A stretch of 45,738 nt of DNA from Streptomyces sp. CBMA123 (GTDB lineage: Bacteria > Actinomycetota > Actinomycetes > Streptomycetales > Streptomycetaceae). The notes under the pieces are model-generated. The model saw only the letters and a list, made by a program, of their open reading frames with translations. It had not been told where the DNA came from and ran no database searches. This document shows, piece by piece, positions 22,917-31,052 of the stretch (positions are counted from its first letter, which is position 1; each line of letters opens with the position of its first letter). The position numbers and the translations under genes are program-made. The stretch is taken from positions 1 to 45,738 of the forward strand of contig NZ_MECK01000457.1 in assembly GCF_014596465.1 (NCBI RefSeq), given 5' to 3'.

Positions 22917-25418
22917 ATGACCACACAGCAGGGCCCTCAACGCCAGAGCAGGACGCCCGTCGGCCCCCGCACCCTCGCCGAGGAGCTGCGCGCCCGCCCC
23001 GACGACGCCCTCGCCGCCCTGCTCCGCGCCCGCCCCGACCTGCTGAACCCCGTCCCCGGCGACCTCACCCAGCTGTCCGCCCGCCTGTCCTCGCGCGCCT
23101 CCGCGCTGCGCGCCCTGGAACGGCTCGACCGGTTCACCCTGCAGGTCGCCGAGGCCCTGGCGACCGCCCCGGACGGCACCTCCCTGACCACCGTCCGCAC
23201 CCTGCTGACCGGCCCGGCCAAGGTCAAGCCGCACCCCGGCGCCACCCCGCTCACCCCGGCCGACCGCTCCGCCGTCGCCGCCGCCCTCCCCCGCGCCATC
23301 GCCGCCCTGCGCGACCGGGCACTGCTCTGGGGCCCCGACAACGCCCTGCGGCTGGTGCTCGCCATCCGCGAAGCACTCGCCCCGACCGCCGCCAACCCCG
23401 GCCGCACCGGCCTCGGCCCGACCCTCGCCGAGGCCACCACCGGCATGTCCCCGGCCCGGCTCCAGCAACTGCTCGCCTCCGCCGGACAGCCCGCCACCCC
23501 GGACCCGGTCACCGCCGTCGCCGCCCTGACCGCCCAGCTCACCGACCGCACCCGCTGCGCCGCCCTGCTCGACACCGCGCCCGAGGCCGCGCTGCGACTG
23601 CTGGACCGGCTGGTCTGGGGGCCGCCCACCGGCACCGTCCCGGACGCCACCCGCCCGGTCACCGCCGAGGACGCCCAGAGCCCGGTCGAATGGCTGCTCG
23701 CCCGCGGCCTGCTGCTGCCCACCAGCCCCGGCAGCGTCGTCCTGCCCCGCGAGCTGGCCCTGCACCTGCGCGGCGGCCGCACCCACCGCACCGTCGAACC
23801 GCTCCAGCCCGAACCCGCGCCCGCCGCCGCGCCGCGCGATCCACAGGCTGTGGACAACGCCGCGGCCGGCCAGGCGCACACCGCCGTCAAGACCGTCGAA
23901 GAACTCCTGGAGACCTGGGGCCTCACCCCGCCGCCCACCCTGCGGGCCGGCGGCCTCGGCGTACGGGACCTCAAGCGCGCCGCCCAGACCCTGGAGACCA
24001 CCGAGCAGCAGGCCGCCTTCTGGCTCGAACTCGCCTACACGTCAGGCCTGCTGGCCCCCGACGGCGAAGCCGACGAATGCTGGGCGCCGACCCCCGGGTA
24101 CGACAGCTGGCTGCAACTGGACACCGCCGAACGCTGGTCCGTCCTGGCCCGCGCCTGGCTCGCCGCCACCCGCGTCCCCGCCCTCACCGGCACCCCCGAC
24201 GGCAAGGGCAAGCCGCGCGCCGCCCTCGGCCCCGAACTCGACCGCACCCTCGCCCCGTCCGTACGCCGCGCCGCCCTCGCGCTGCTCGCCGAACTCCCGC
24301 CCGGCACCCCCGCCACCGCCGCCGAACTGCTGCCCACCCTGCGCTGGCAGCGCCCGCTGCGCGGCGGCCCCACCGGCCCGGACGGCCACGAGCTGCGCGA
24401 CGACCTCACCACCTGGACCCTCGCCGAGGCCGAACTGCTCGGCATCACCGGCCGCGGCGCCCTCGCCGCCCCCGCCCGCGCCCTGCTCACCGCCGAGTCC
24501 GACCCAGCCGAGGTGCTCGCCCCGCTGCTGCCCCAGCCGCTGGACCACGTCATCCTCCAGCCGGACCTCACCGCGATCGCCCCCGGCCCGCTGCTCACCC
24601 CGCTCGCCCAGGCGCTCGCCCTGTGCGCCGACATCGAGTCCAAGGGCGGCGCCACCGTCTACCGCTTCACCCCGACCTCGGTCCGCCGGGCCCTGGACGC
24701 CGGCCGCACCGCCGCCGACCTGCAGGCCTTCCTGGCCCAGCACAGCCGCACGCCCGTCCCCCAGCCGCTCGCGTACCTGATCGACGACGTCGCCCGCCGG
24801 CACGGCATCCTGCGGGTCGGCGCCGCCTCCTCCTACCTGCGCTGCGACGACCCCGCGCTGCTCAACGAGGTGCTCGCCGACCGCCGCGCCGCCGACCTGC
24901 GGCTGCGCCGGCTCGCCCCCACCGTCCTCGCCTCCCAGGCCGCCCCCGACGTCCTGCTCGCCGCCCTGCGCACCATGGGCTACGCCCCGGCCGCCGAGTC
25001 CGCCGAGGGCGACGTCCTGATCACCCGCCCGGACAGCCACCGCACCCCGCCCCGCACCGCCCCCACCCCCGTCCCCGACGGCCCGCCCGCCCCCGACGAC
25101 ACCCTCCTCGCCGCCGCCATCAAGGTGATCCGGGCCGGCGACCGCGCCGCCACCGCCACCCGCCGCGAACCCACCCCCGACCCGCGCCAACTCCCCCGCA
25201 CCGCCGCCGCCGAGACCCTCGCCGCCCTCCAGACCGCCGTCCTCCTCGGCGAACGCATGTGGATCGGCTACCTCAACGCCGAGGGCATCGCCAGCCAGCG
25301 CATCATCGACCCGGTCAAGGTCGAAGGCGGCTACGTCACCGCCTTCGACCACCACGCCGACGAACTGCGCACCTTCGCCCTCCACCGCATCACCGGCGTC
25401 GCGGAGCTGGACGAATAA
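22917..25418 (+). CDS. Helicase-associated protein with C-terminal WYL domain
   Basis: The 833-residue protein is of the actinobacterial helicase-associated family coded near XPB-type helicases. It has no Walker motifs. The first 400 residues are repeated helical bundles (LAEELRARPDDALAALLRARPDLL). The middle holds a helicase C-terminal-like region (LPQPLDHVILQPDLTAIAPGPL). The last 65 residues are a WYL domain (ALQTAVLLGERMWIGYLNAEG, then RIIDPVKVEGGYVTAFDHHADELRTFALHRI), a ligand- or ssDNA-sensing fold. A DNA-repair role with the XPB helicase 600 bases downstream is inferred from pairing. The start has only a weak AGGT site. Confidence 0.85.
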   Translation: MTTQQGPQRQSRTPVGPRTLAEELRARPDDALAALLRARPDLLNPVPGDLTQLSARLSSRASALRALERLDRFTLQVAEALATAPDGTSLTTVRTLLTGPAKVKPHPGATPLTPADRSAVAAALPRAIAALRDRALLWGPDNALRLVLAIREALAPTAANPGRTGLGPTLAEATTGMSPARLQQLLASAGQPATPDPVTAVAALTAQLTDRTRCAALLDTAPEAALRLLDRLVWGPPTGTVPDATRPVTAEDAQSPVEWLLARGLLLPTSPGSVVLPRELALHLRGGRTHRTVEPLQPEPAPAAAPRDPQAVDNAAAGQAHTAVKTVEELLETWGLTPPPTLRAGGLGVRDLKRAAQTLETTEQQAAFWLELAYTSGLLAPDGEADECWAPTPGYDSWLQLDTAERWSVLARAWLAATRVPALTGTPDGKGKPRAALGPELDRTLAPSVRRAALALLAELPPGTPATAAELLPTLRWQRPLRGGPTGPDGHELRDDLTTWTLAEAELLGITGRGALAAPARALLTAESDPAEVLAPLLPQPLDHVILQPDLTAIAPGPLLTPLAQALALCADIESKGGATVYRFTPTSVRRALDAGRTAADLQAFLAQHSRTPVPQPLAYLIDDVARRHGILRVGAASSYLRCDDPALLNEVLADRRAADLRLRRLAPTVLASQAAPDVLLAALRTMGYAPAAESAEGDVLITRPDSHRTPPRTAPTPVPDGPPAPDDTLLAAAIKVIRAGDRAATATRREPTPDPRQLPRTAAAETLAALQTAVLLGERMWIGYLNAEGIASQRIIDPVKVEGGYVTAFDHHADELRTFALHRITGVAELDE

Positions 25419-25435
25419 CAGCGAGTGACGGAGCG

Positions 25436-25687
25436 TCAGTGCCCCTGCGAATCCTTCATCTTCTGCTTGACGGCCTGGTCCGCCAGGCTGCCGATCTCGC
25501 CCTGGCCGACCGGCAGCGAACCGCCGCCGACCTGGTCGGCGATCAGGAAACCGGGGGCGGCCAGCAGGCCGCCGGGGCCCTCGCCGATGCCCGCGAGGGC
25601 GTGGGCGGAGCCCGCCGAGGAGGCGGTGGCGGCGAAGGCCGTGCCCATCAGGGCGAGGGCGGTGAGAACGCGCTTCGAGTTCTTCAT
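25436..25687 (-). CDS. Small secreted protein
   Basis: An ATG at 25687 gives an 83-residue product. It has a textbook signal peptide (KNSKRVLTALALMGTAFAATASSAGSAHA, cleavage after AHA near residue 30) and a short mature chain of about 53 residues, rich in Gly and ending in a charged helix (SLADQAVKQKMKDSQGH). No Cys are present, so it is not a chaplin or bacteriocin with disulphides. Many unassigned streptomycete secreted proteins look like this. It is antiparallel to, and placed between, the two helicase-module genes, 17 bases after the WYL gene stops. Function unknown. Confidence 0.75.
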   Translation of the reverse strand: MKNSKRVLTALALMGTAFAATASSAGSAHALAGIGEGPGGLLAAPGFLIADQVGGGSLPVGQGEIGSLADQAVKQKMKDSQGH

Positions 25688-25943
25688 GGCCGGTTCAACG
25701 AGTGAGTACGGACCGTGGTCACTCGAAGGAATCGACGAGCGGCCGCACCGGGCGCACTCCGGGAACAGGGGGTTCCCGACGGCACCCATCATGCTCGGCG
25801 ACCTGATCGGCGAAGTGCAGGGCCAGGACAAGCTCGACGGCATCGTCGGCGTCCTCGGGTTCGGCACCGACGCGGGCGGCAAGTCCAGTGGCAAGTTCTA
25901 CGCGGGGGAGTAGCCCGGTAGCCCGCGGAAACAGCCCGACACG

Positions 25944-25955
25944 TTCCGCGCGGAA
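25944..25955. promoter_or_regulatory. Palindrome upstream of the XPB helicase
   Basis: TTCCGCGCGGAA is a perfect 12-base palindrome about 80 bases before the helicase start. In the 348-base space 25688-26035 this is the clearest structure; a small GACCC/GGGTC hairpin (25982-26000) follows. An operator is possible. Confidence 0.35.
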
Positions 25956-26035
25956 TGAGCGACACTGGAGGGTCTGCGTCAGACCCAGTCAGTCAGGGTC
26001 AATCCGACCTGTCAGCCAGTGGAGGGCTCCCCCGC

Positions 26036-27673
26036 GTGAACGACGGACCGCTCATCGTCCAGAGCGACAAGACTCTCCTCCTGGAGATCGACCATCCCAA
26101 GGCCGCCGACTGCCGGCGCGCCATCGCCCCGTTCGCCGAGTTGGAGCGGGCGCCCGAGCACGTGCACACGTACCGGGTGACCCCGCTCGGGCTGTGGAAC
26201 GCCCGGGCCGCCGGGCACGACGCCGAGCAGGTGGTCGACGCCCTGGTGACGTACTCCCGCTACCCGGTGCCGCACGCCCTGCTGGTGGACGTGGCCGACA
26301 CCATGGGCCGCTACGGGCGGCTCCAGCTGCTCAAGCACCCCACCCACGGGCTGGTGCTGGCCACCACCGACCGCCCGGTGCTGGAGGAGGTGCTGCGCTC
26401 CAAGAAGATCGTGCCGCTGGTCGGCGACCGGATCGACCCGGACACCGTCGTGGTGCACCCCTCCGAGCGCGGCCAGATCAAGCAGGTGCTGCTCAAACTC
26501 GGCTGGCCCGCCGAGGACTTCGCCGGGTACGTGGACGGCGAGGCGCACCCGATCGACCTGCACGAGGACGGCTGGCAGCTGCGCCCGTACCAGGCGCAGG
26601 CCGTCGAGGGCTTCTGGCACGGCGGTTCCGGCGTGGTCGTGCTGCCCTGCGGCGCCGGCAAGACGCTGGTCGGCGCGGCCGCGATGGCGCACGCCAAGTC
26701 GACCACGCTGATCCTGGTCACCAACACCGTCTCGGCCCGCCAGTGGAAGCACGAGCTGGTCAAGCGCACCTCGCTGACCGAGGACGAGATCGGCGAGTAC
26801 AGCGGGACGCGCAAGGAGATCCGCCCCGTCACCATCGCCACCTACCAGGTGATGACGACCAAGCGGAAGGGCGTGTACGCGCACCTGGAACTGTTCGACG
26901 CCCGCAACTGGGGCCTGGTGGTCTACGACGAGGTGCACCTGCTGCCCGCGCCGGTGTTCAAGTTCACCGCCGACCTCCAGGCCCGCCGCCGGCTCGGCCT
27001 GACCGCCACCCTGGTCCGCGAGGACGGCCGCGAGGGCGACGTGTTCAGCCTGATCGGCCCCAAGCGCTTCGACGCGCCCTGGAAGGAGATCGAGGCGCAG
27101 GGCTACATCGCGCCCGCCGACTGCTGTGAGGTGCGGGTCACCCTGACCGACTCCGAGCGGCTCTCCTACGCGACCGCCGAGCCGGAGGAGCGCTACCGCT
27201 TCTGCGCGACCACCGCGACCAAGCGGCGGGTGGTGGAGGCGCTGGTCAAGAAGCACGAGAAGGACCAGACGCTGATCATCGGCCAGTACATCGACCAGCT
27301 GGACGAGCTCGGGGAGGTCCTGGACGCGCCCGTGATCAAGGGCGAGACCAGCAACGCCCAGCGGGAGAAGCTCTTCGACGCCTTCCGCAACAAGGAGATC
27401 GGCGTCCTGGTGGTCTCCAAGGTCGCGAACTTCTCGATCGACCTGCCCGAGGCGACGGTGGCCATCCAGGTCTCCGGGACCTTCGGCTCCCGCCAGGAGG
27501 AGGCCCAGCGCCTCGGCCGCGTGCTGCGCCCCAAGGCGGACGGCCACTCGGCGCACTTCTACTCGGTGGTCGCCCGGGACACCGTGGACCAGGACTTCGC
27601 CGCCCACCGGCAGCGCTTCCTGGCCGAGCAGGGCTACGCGTACCGCATCATCGACGCGGACGACGTGCTCTAG
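26036..27673 (+). CDS. XPB-type DNA repair helicase
   Basis: The GTG at 26036 follows GGAGGG at a good distance and gives 545 residues; the frame extends upstream without a better site. This is a superfamily 2 helicase of the XPB/Rad25 type. An N-terminal DNA-damage-recognition region (LQLLKHPTHGLVLATTDRPVLEEVL) leads into motif I LPCGAGKT (about 202-209), the DEVH box in VVYDEVHLL (about 298), motif III LGLTATLVREDG, and motif VI QRLGRVLRP (about 490). The Arg-Glu-Asp element after motif III is characteristic of XPB. It unwinds DNA 3'-5', probably in nucleotide-excision-type repair. The WYL gene upstream is a natural partner. Confidence 0.95.
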   Translation: MNDGPLIVQSDKTLLLEIDHPKAADCRRAIAPFAELERAPEHVHTYRVTPLGLWNARAAGHDAEQVVDALVTYSRYPVPHALLVDVADTMGRYGRLQLLKHPTHGLVLATTDRPVLEEVLRSKKIVPLVGDRIDPDTVVVHPSERGQIKQVLLKLGWPAEDFAGYVDGEAHPIDLHEDGWQLRPYQAQAVEGFWHGGSGVVVLPCGAGKTLVGAAAMAHAKSTTLILVTNTVSARQWKHELVKRTSLTEDEIGEYSGTRKEIRPVTIATYQVMTTKRKGVYAHLELFDARNWGLVVYDEVHLLPAPVFKFTADLQARRRLGLTATLVREDGREGDVFSLIGPKRFDAPWKEIEAQGYIAPADCCEVRVTLTDSERLSYATAEPEERYRFCATTATKRRVVEALVKKHEKDQTLIIGQYIDQLDELGEVLDAPVIKGETSNAQREKLFDAFRNKEIGVLVVSKVANFSIDLPEATVAIQVSGTFGSRQEEAQRLGRVLRPKADGHSAHFYSVVARDTVDQDFAAHRQRFLAEQGYAYRIIDADDVL

Positions 27674-27678
27674 CCGGG

Positions 27679-27714
27679 TTCAGTACCGGACACCGGCTTC
27701 AGTACCGGACACCG
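27679..27714. repeat. Duplicated 17-bp unit at a gene end
   Basis: TTCAGTACCGGACACCG occurs at 27679-27695 and 27698-27714, a 19-base period. The second copy holds the last codons and stop of the minus-strand gene beginning at 27860. Confidence 0.7.
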
Positions 27715-27860
27715 TCGCGCCCGAGGAAGATCACGCGCGCGGCGGTGTCCAGGACGATGCCGACGTTGCGCACCGCGGTGCTCAGCGGGTTGCGGTGGCG
27801 GCCCTGGACGGCGGTCGCGCCGGCCGGGCCCGTACGGGGGGTGGGGGTTTCGGTGCTCAT
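27699..27860 (-). CDS. Conserved-type 53-residue protein
   Basis: An ATG at 27860 opens a 53-residue frame ending at 27699. It reads as a disordered, Thr/Pro/Gly-rich N-terminal half (STETPTPRTGPAGATAVQ), a basic turn (GRHRNPLSTAVRN) and an amphipathic or weakly hydrophobic helix (VGIVLDTAARVIFLGRDGVRY). All codons are typical for this genome. I do not recognise a named family; such short proteins are common in streptomycetes, and a peripheral membrane role is only a guess. It is convergent with the XPB helicase, with 25 bases between. Confidence 0.7.
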   Translation of the reverse strand: MSTETPTPRTGPAGATAVQGRHRNPLSTAVRNVGIVLDTAARVIFLGRDGVRY

Positions 27861-27978
27861 GCTTCAACGGTAGGCACCCGACCGGCCCAGGGCATCACTC
27901 CAAAGGCCGTACCCGCCTCGGCGCCCCTCGTCCTCCGGGTGTACGGCACCCCCCGGCACCCCCTGAGACCTGCGGGGC

Positions 27979-28007
27979 TGGAACCCCGAGGCGGACGGGT
28001 CTAAGAT
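27979..28007 (+). promoter_or_regulatory. Promoter of the HelD-like gene
   Basis: TGGAAC (27979-27984), 17 bases and TAAGAT (28002-28007) form a -35/-10 pair. The same bases also fit an extracytoplasmic sigma pattern, GAAC-N15-TCT, close to the sigma-E type (GAAC-N16/17-TCT). Start site near 28014. Confidence 0.5.
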
Positions 28008-28013
28008 CGTCCG

Positions 28014-28159
28014 CCTGCCCCCTCCCGCACCGTGGTACCTGCTGACGTCCGCAGGCAGCCGGGGGAGGCGCCGACCGCACGGCAACCGGCCGGCTGTACC
28101 CCACCGTGAGCTCCATCGATCCGCTGCGCCCGCCACCGGGGCAGCCGGGAAGGTTCGCT
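28014..28159 (+). other. Structured 5' leader of the HelD-like gene
   Basis: The leader of about 145 bases contains a nested hairpin: CCTCCC pairs with GGGAGG, and inside it CCTGC pairs with GCAGG. A second GC-rich fold lies near the end. It matches no riboswitch class that I know, so regulation by structure is only possible. No rifamycin-associated element was seen. Confidence 0.35.
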
Positions 28160-30229
28160 GTGCCCGCCACCCCCACCACCGACCCCCTCCAGCGCGAACG
28201 CGACCACCTGTCCGCGTCCCGGTCCGCACTGCGGGCGATGCGCGAGGATGTCCAGTCCCTCGACATCCGCGACGTGACCGGCTCCTGGGTCACCGCCGTC
28301 ATCCTCCAGAACCAGATCGAGGCCAGGATCGCCGCCCTGGCCGACCTCGCCGACACCCCGCTGTTCTTCGGCCGGCTCGACTACCTGCACGCGGTCAGCG
28401 AGGAACTCTCCGAGGGCGGCGGGGGAGAGAACTTCTACATCGGCCGCCGCCACGTCCACGACGCCGACGGCGACCCGATGGTGATCGACTGGCGCGCGCC
28501 GGTCTCCCAGCCGTTCTACCGGGCCAGCCGCACCGACCCGATGGACGTCGAGCGCCGCCGCCGCTTCGGCTACACCGGCGGCGAACTCACCGCCTACGAG
28601 GACGAACACCTCACCGACCCGGCCACAGAGACATTTTCCGGCTCCGCCGGGGGCTCCACCACCTCCGCCCTGCTCGCCGCCGAGATCGAGAAGCCCCGCG
28701 TCGGCCCGATGCGCGACATCGTCGCCACCATCCAGCCCGAGCAGGACGAGATCGTCCGCTCCGACGTCACGGGCACCATCTGCGTCCAGGGGGCGCCCGG
28801 CACCGGGAAGACGGCCGTCGGCCTGCACCGCGTCGCGTACCTGCTGTACGCCCACCGCGAGCGGCTGGCCCGCACCGGCACCCTGGTGATCGGGCCGAAC
28901 AACGCCTTCCTGTCCTACATCGAGCAGGTCCTCCCGGCCCTCGGCGAGCTGGAGGTCGGCCAGGCCACCGTGCAGCAGCTGGTCGCCCACGTCGAGGTGA
29001 AGGGCGAGGACGACCCGGAGGCGGCCCGGCTGAAGGGCGACGCCCGGATGGCCGAGGTGCTGCGCCGGGCCGTACGGGCCGGCATCACCCTGCCCACCGA
29101 GCCCTGCGTGGTGGTCCGCGGCTCCCGCCGCTGGCGCGTCCCGGTGCACGAACTGGTCGAGATCATCGAGGAGTTGAAGGCCCGCGAGGTCCGCTACGGC
29201 GCCGCCCGGGACGCCCTGCCGCAGCGCATCGCGCACACCGTGCTGCTGAAGATGGAGCAGGGCGGCGAGGCCCCGGACGACCGGGTGCAGGACGCGGTGG
29301 CCCGCAACAGCGCGGTCAAGGCGCTGGTCAAGGAGTGCTGGCCGGCCGTCGACCCGGCCAAGCTGGTGCTGCGGCTGCTCTCCGACCCGCAGTTCCTGGC
29401 CGAGTGCGCCGAGGGCGTGCTGACCGCCGAGGAGCAGCGGGCGGTGCTGTGGCCCAAGCCCGGCCGCTCGGTGAAGACCGCCCGCTGGACGCCCGCCGAC
29501 GCCGTCCTGGTGGACGAGGCGACGGACCTGGTGCAGCGCACGCCCTCGCTCGGGCACGTGGTGCTGGACGAGGCCCAGGACCTCTCCCCGATGCAGTACC
29601 GGGCCGTCGGCCGCCGCTGCACCACCGGCTCCGCGACCGTCCTCGGCGACCTCGCCCAGGGCACCACCCCCTGGGCGACGGCCAGTTGGCCGGACGCCCT
29701 GCGCCACCTGGGCAAGCCGGAGGCGCACATCGAGGAGCTGACCAAGGGCTTCCGGGTGCCCGAGGAGGTCATCGCCTACGCCTCCCGGCTGCTGCCCGCG
29801 ATCGCCCCGGGCCTGGCCCCGGCGACCTCGGTCCGCGACGCACCCGGCTCGCTGGAGATCCGCCCGGTCACCGAGTGGGAGGAGGCCGTCCTGGCGGCCT
29901 GCCGGGAGGCCCTGGAGCACGAGGGCTCGACCGGCCTGATCGCCGCCGACGCCCGGATCCCGCAGCTCGGCGAACTGCTCACCGCGGCCGGACTGCCGTA
30001 CCTCTCCCCCGGCGCCGAGACCAGCGCCGACGCCCGGCTGACCCTCGTCCCGGCCTCGCTGGCCAAGGGTCTGGAGTACGACTACGTGGTGCTGGACGAG
30101 CCGGCCGCGGTGGTCGCCGGCGAGCCGGACGAGCGGACCGGCCTGCGCCGCCTCTACGTGGCGCTCACCCGCGCCGTCTCCGGGCTGACGGTGCTGCACC
30201 GCGAGCCGCTGCCCGCGCAGCTCGGCTGA
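28160..30229 (+). CDS. HelD-like RNA-polymerase-associated ATPase
   Basis: I start at the GTG at 28160, with GGAAGG six bases upstream; an earlier in-frame GTG at 28106 has no ribosome-binding site. The 689-residue product is a UvrD/Rep-like ATPase of the HelD group, which frees RNA polymerase from stalled complexes. An N-terminal coiled region (LQRERDHLSASRSALRAMREDVQSL) would enter the secondary channel. Walker A is GAPGTGKT (211-218), followed by the HelD-typical AVGLHRVAYLLY. Later motifs are VVLDEAQDLSPMQYRAVGRR and the C-terminal LRRLYVALTRAV. A relative, HelR, gives rifamycin tolerance; this one lacks the rifamycin-associated element, so a housekeeping role is more likely. Confidence 0.9.
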   Translation: MPATPTTDPLQRERDHLSASRSALRAMREDVQSLDIRDVTGSWVTAVILQNQIEARIAALADLADTPLFFGRLDYLHAVSEELSEGGGGENFYIGRRHVHDADGDPMVIDWRAPVSQPFYRASRTDPMDVERRRRFGYTGGELTAYEDEHLTDPATETFSGSAGGSTTSALLAAEIEKPRVGPMRDIVATIQPEQDEIVRSDVTGTICVQGAPGTGKTAVGLHRVAYLLYAHRERLARTGTLVIGPNNAFLSYIEQVLPALGELEVGQATVQQLVAHVEVKGEDDPEAARLKGDARMAEVLRRAVRAGITLPTEPCVVVRGSRRWRVPVHELVEIIEELKAREVRYGAARDALPQRIAHTVLLKMEQGGEAPDDRVQDAVARNSAVKALVKECWPAVDPAKLVLRLLSDPQFLAECAEGVLTAEEQRAVLWPKPGRSVKTARWTPADAVLVDEATDLVQRTPSLGHVVLDEAQDLSPMQYRAVGRRCTTGSATVLGDLAQGTTPWATASWPDALRHLGKPEAHIEELTKGFRVPEEVIAYASRLLPAIAPGLAPATSVRDAPGSLEIRPVTEWEEAVLAACREALEHEGSTGLIAADARIPQLGELLTAAGLPYLSPGAETSADARLTLVPASLAKGLEYDYVVLDEPAAVVAGEPDERTGLRRLYVALTRAVSGLTVLHREPLPAQLG

Positions 30230-30231
30230 CG

Positions 30232-30271
30232 CGGTGGGGGCCGGCCCCACCCACGGGACCGGCCCCCACCG
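30232..30271. terminator. Bidirectional hairpin between helD-like gene and cutC
   Basis: Arms 30232-30244 and 30259-30271 form a perfect 13-bp stem. It serves both convergent genes. Confidence 0.9.
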
Positions 30272-30275
30272 GGGT

Positions 30276-30962
30276 TCACGCGTCGATCAGCGCCCGCCAC
30301 TCGGCGACCCTGGCCGCGTCGACCGGCGTCCGCCAGCCGTCCGCCCGCACCGCGCCGCCGACGTGGAAGGCGTCGAAGCCCTCCGCCCGCAGCTCCTTGA
30401 GGTGCTCGGCCCGCAGGCCGCCGCCGATCAGGATCCGCTGGGTGTAGCCGGGCTCGCCACTGCGGGCCAGCTCGGCGGCCAGCACCGCGCGGCCGGCGTC
30501 CACTCCGGCGGCCGCGCCGGAGGTGAGGAAGGTGTCCAGTCCGGGCAGCGCGCCGACGGCGGCGCGCAGGGCGGCCCGGTCGGCGCTGTGGTCGATCGCC
30601 CGGTGGAAGGTCCAGCGGCAGCCGGCGATCGCCCCGGCGACGGCCGTGGTGGCGGCCAGGTCGACGGCGCCCTCGGCGTCGAGGAAGCCGAGGACGAACT
30701 CCTCGGCGCCCTCGGCCCGCAGCGCGGCGGCCCGGGCGCACAGCTCGTCCAGGTCGCCGGGGGCGAAGCCGTCCCGGATCCGGAGCATGACCCGCAGCGG
30801 GATGCCGACGGCGGCCCGGATCCGGGCGAAGTCCTCGACGGAGGGGGTGAGTCCGTCGGCGGCCATGTCGGTGACCAGTTCGAGCCGGTCGGCGCCGCCC
30901 GACTCGGCAGCCTGGGCGTCCTGGGGCGTCAGCGCGATGACTTCGAAAATTGGTCTAGACAT
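30276..30962 (-). CDS. cutC: CutC family protein
   Basis: The 228-residue protein is a full-length CutC TIM barrel: FEVIALTPQDAQAAESGGADRLELVTDMAADGLTPS, then LRVMLRIRDGFAPGDLDE and FVLGFLDAEGAVD. The C-terminal half is TFHRAIDHSADR, LTSGAAAGVD and ILIGGGLRAEHL. CutC was linked to copper homeostasis in E. coli, but the copper role is disputed and the reaction is unknown. The symbol is used for the family, not as proof of copper function. It is alone, convergent with the HelD-like gene. The ATG has no clear ribosome-binding site. Confidence 0.9.
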   Translation of the reverse strand: MSRPIFEVIALTPQDAQAAESGGADRLELVTDMAADGLTPSVEDFARIRAAVGIPLRVMLRIRDGFAPGDLDELCARAAALRAEGAEEFVLGFLDAEGAVDLAATTAVAGAIAGCRWTFHRAIDHSADRAALRAAVGALPGLDTFLTSGAAAGVDAGRAVLAAELARSGEPGYTQRILIGGGLRAEHLKELRAEGFDAFHVGGAVRADGWRTPVDAARVAEWRALIDA

Positions 30963-31052
30963 ATCAGACAGCCTGCCACATCCCCCTACCCCCGGCGAGA
31001 CCGCGCCCCCGTTCCGGTCGCACCGGCCCGGGGGCGCCCGTCACCCGTCCCG

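Noticed and set aside
25791..25913. A 40-residue plus-strand frame between the secreted-protein gene and the XPB helicase
   Set aside because: The peptide looks partly protein-like, but there is no ribosome-binding site, no recognised family and no clear promoter. Too weak to call a gene.
27861..28159. A rifamycin-associated element upstream of the HelD-like gene
   Set aside because: I looked for the inverted repeat known from HelR genes and found none.
28014..28159. A riboswitch in the HelD-like leader
   Set aside because: The hairpins do not match cobalamin, c-di-AMP, SAM or other class cores that I know; only a generic structured leader is reported.
28001..30250. Long minus-strand frame opposite the HelD-like gene
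   Set aside because: Codon bias and motifs belong to the plus strand; the minus translation is low-complexity Gly/Val/Ala/Leu.
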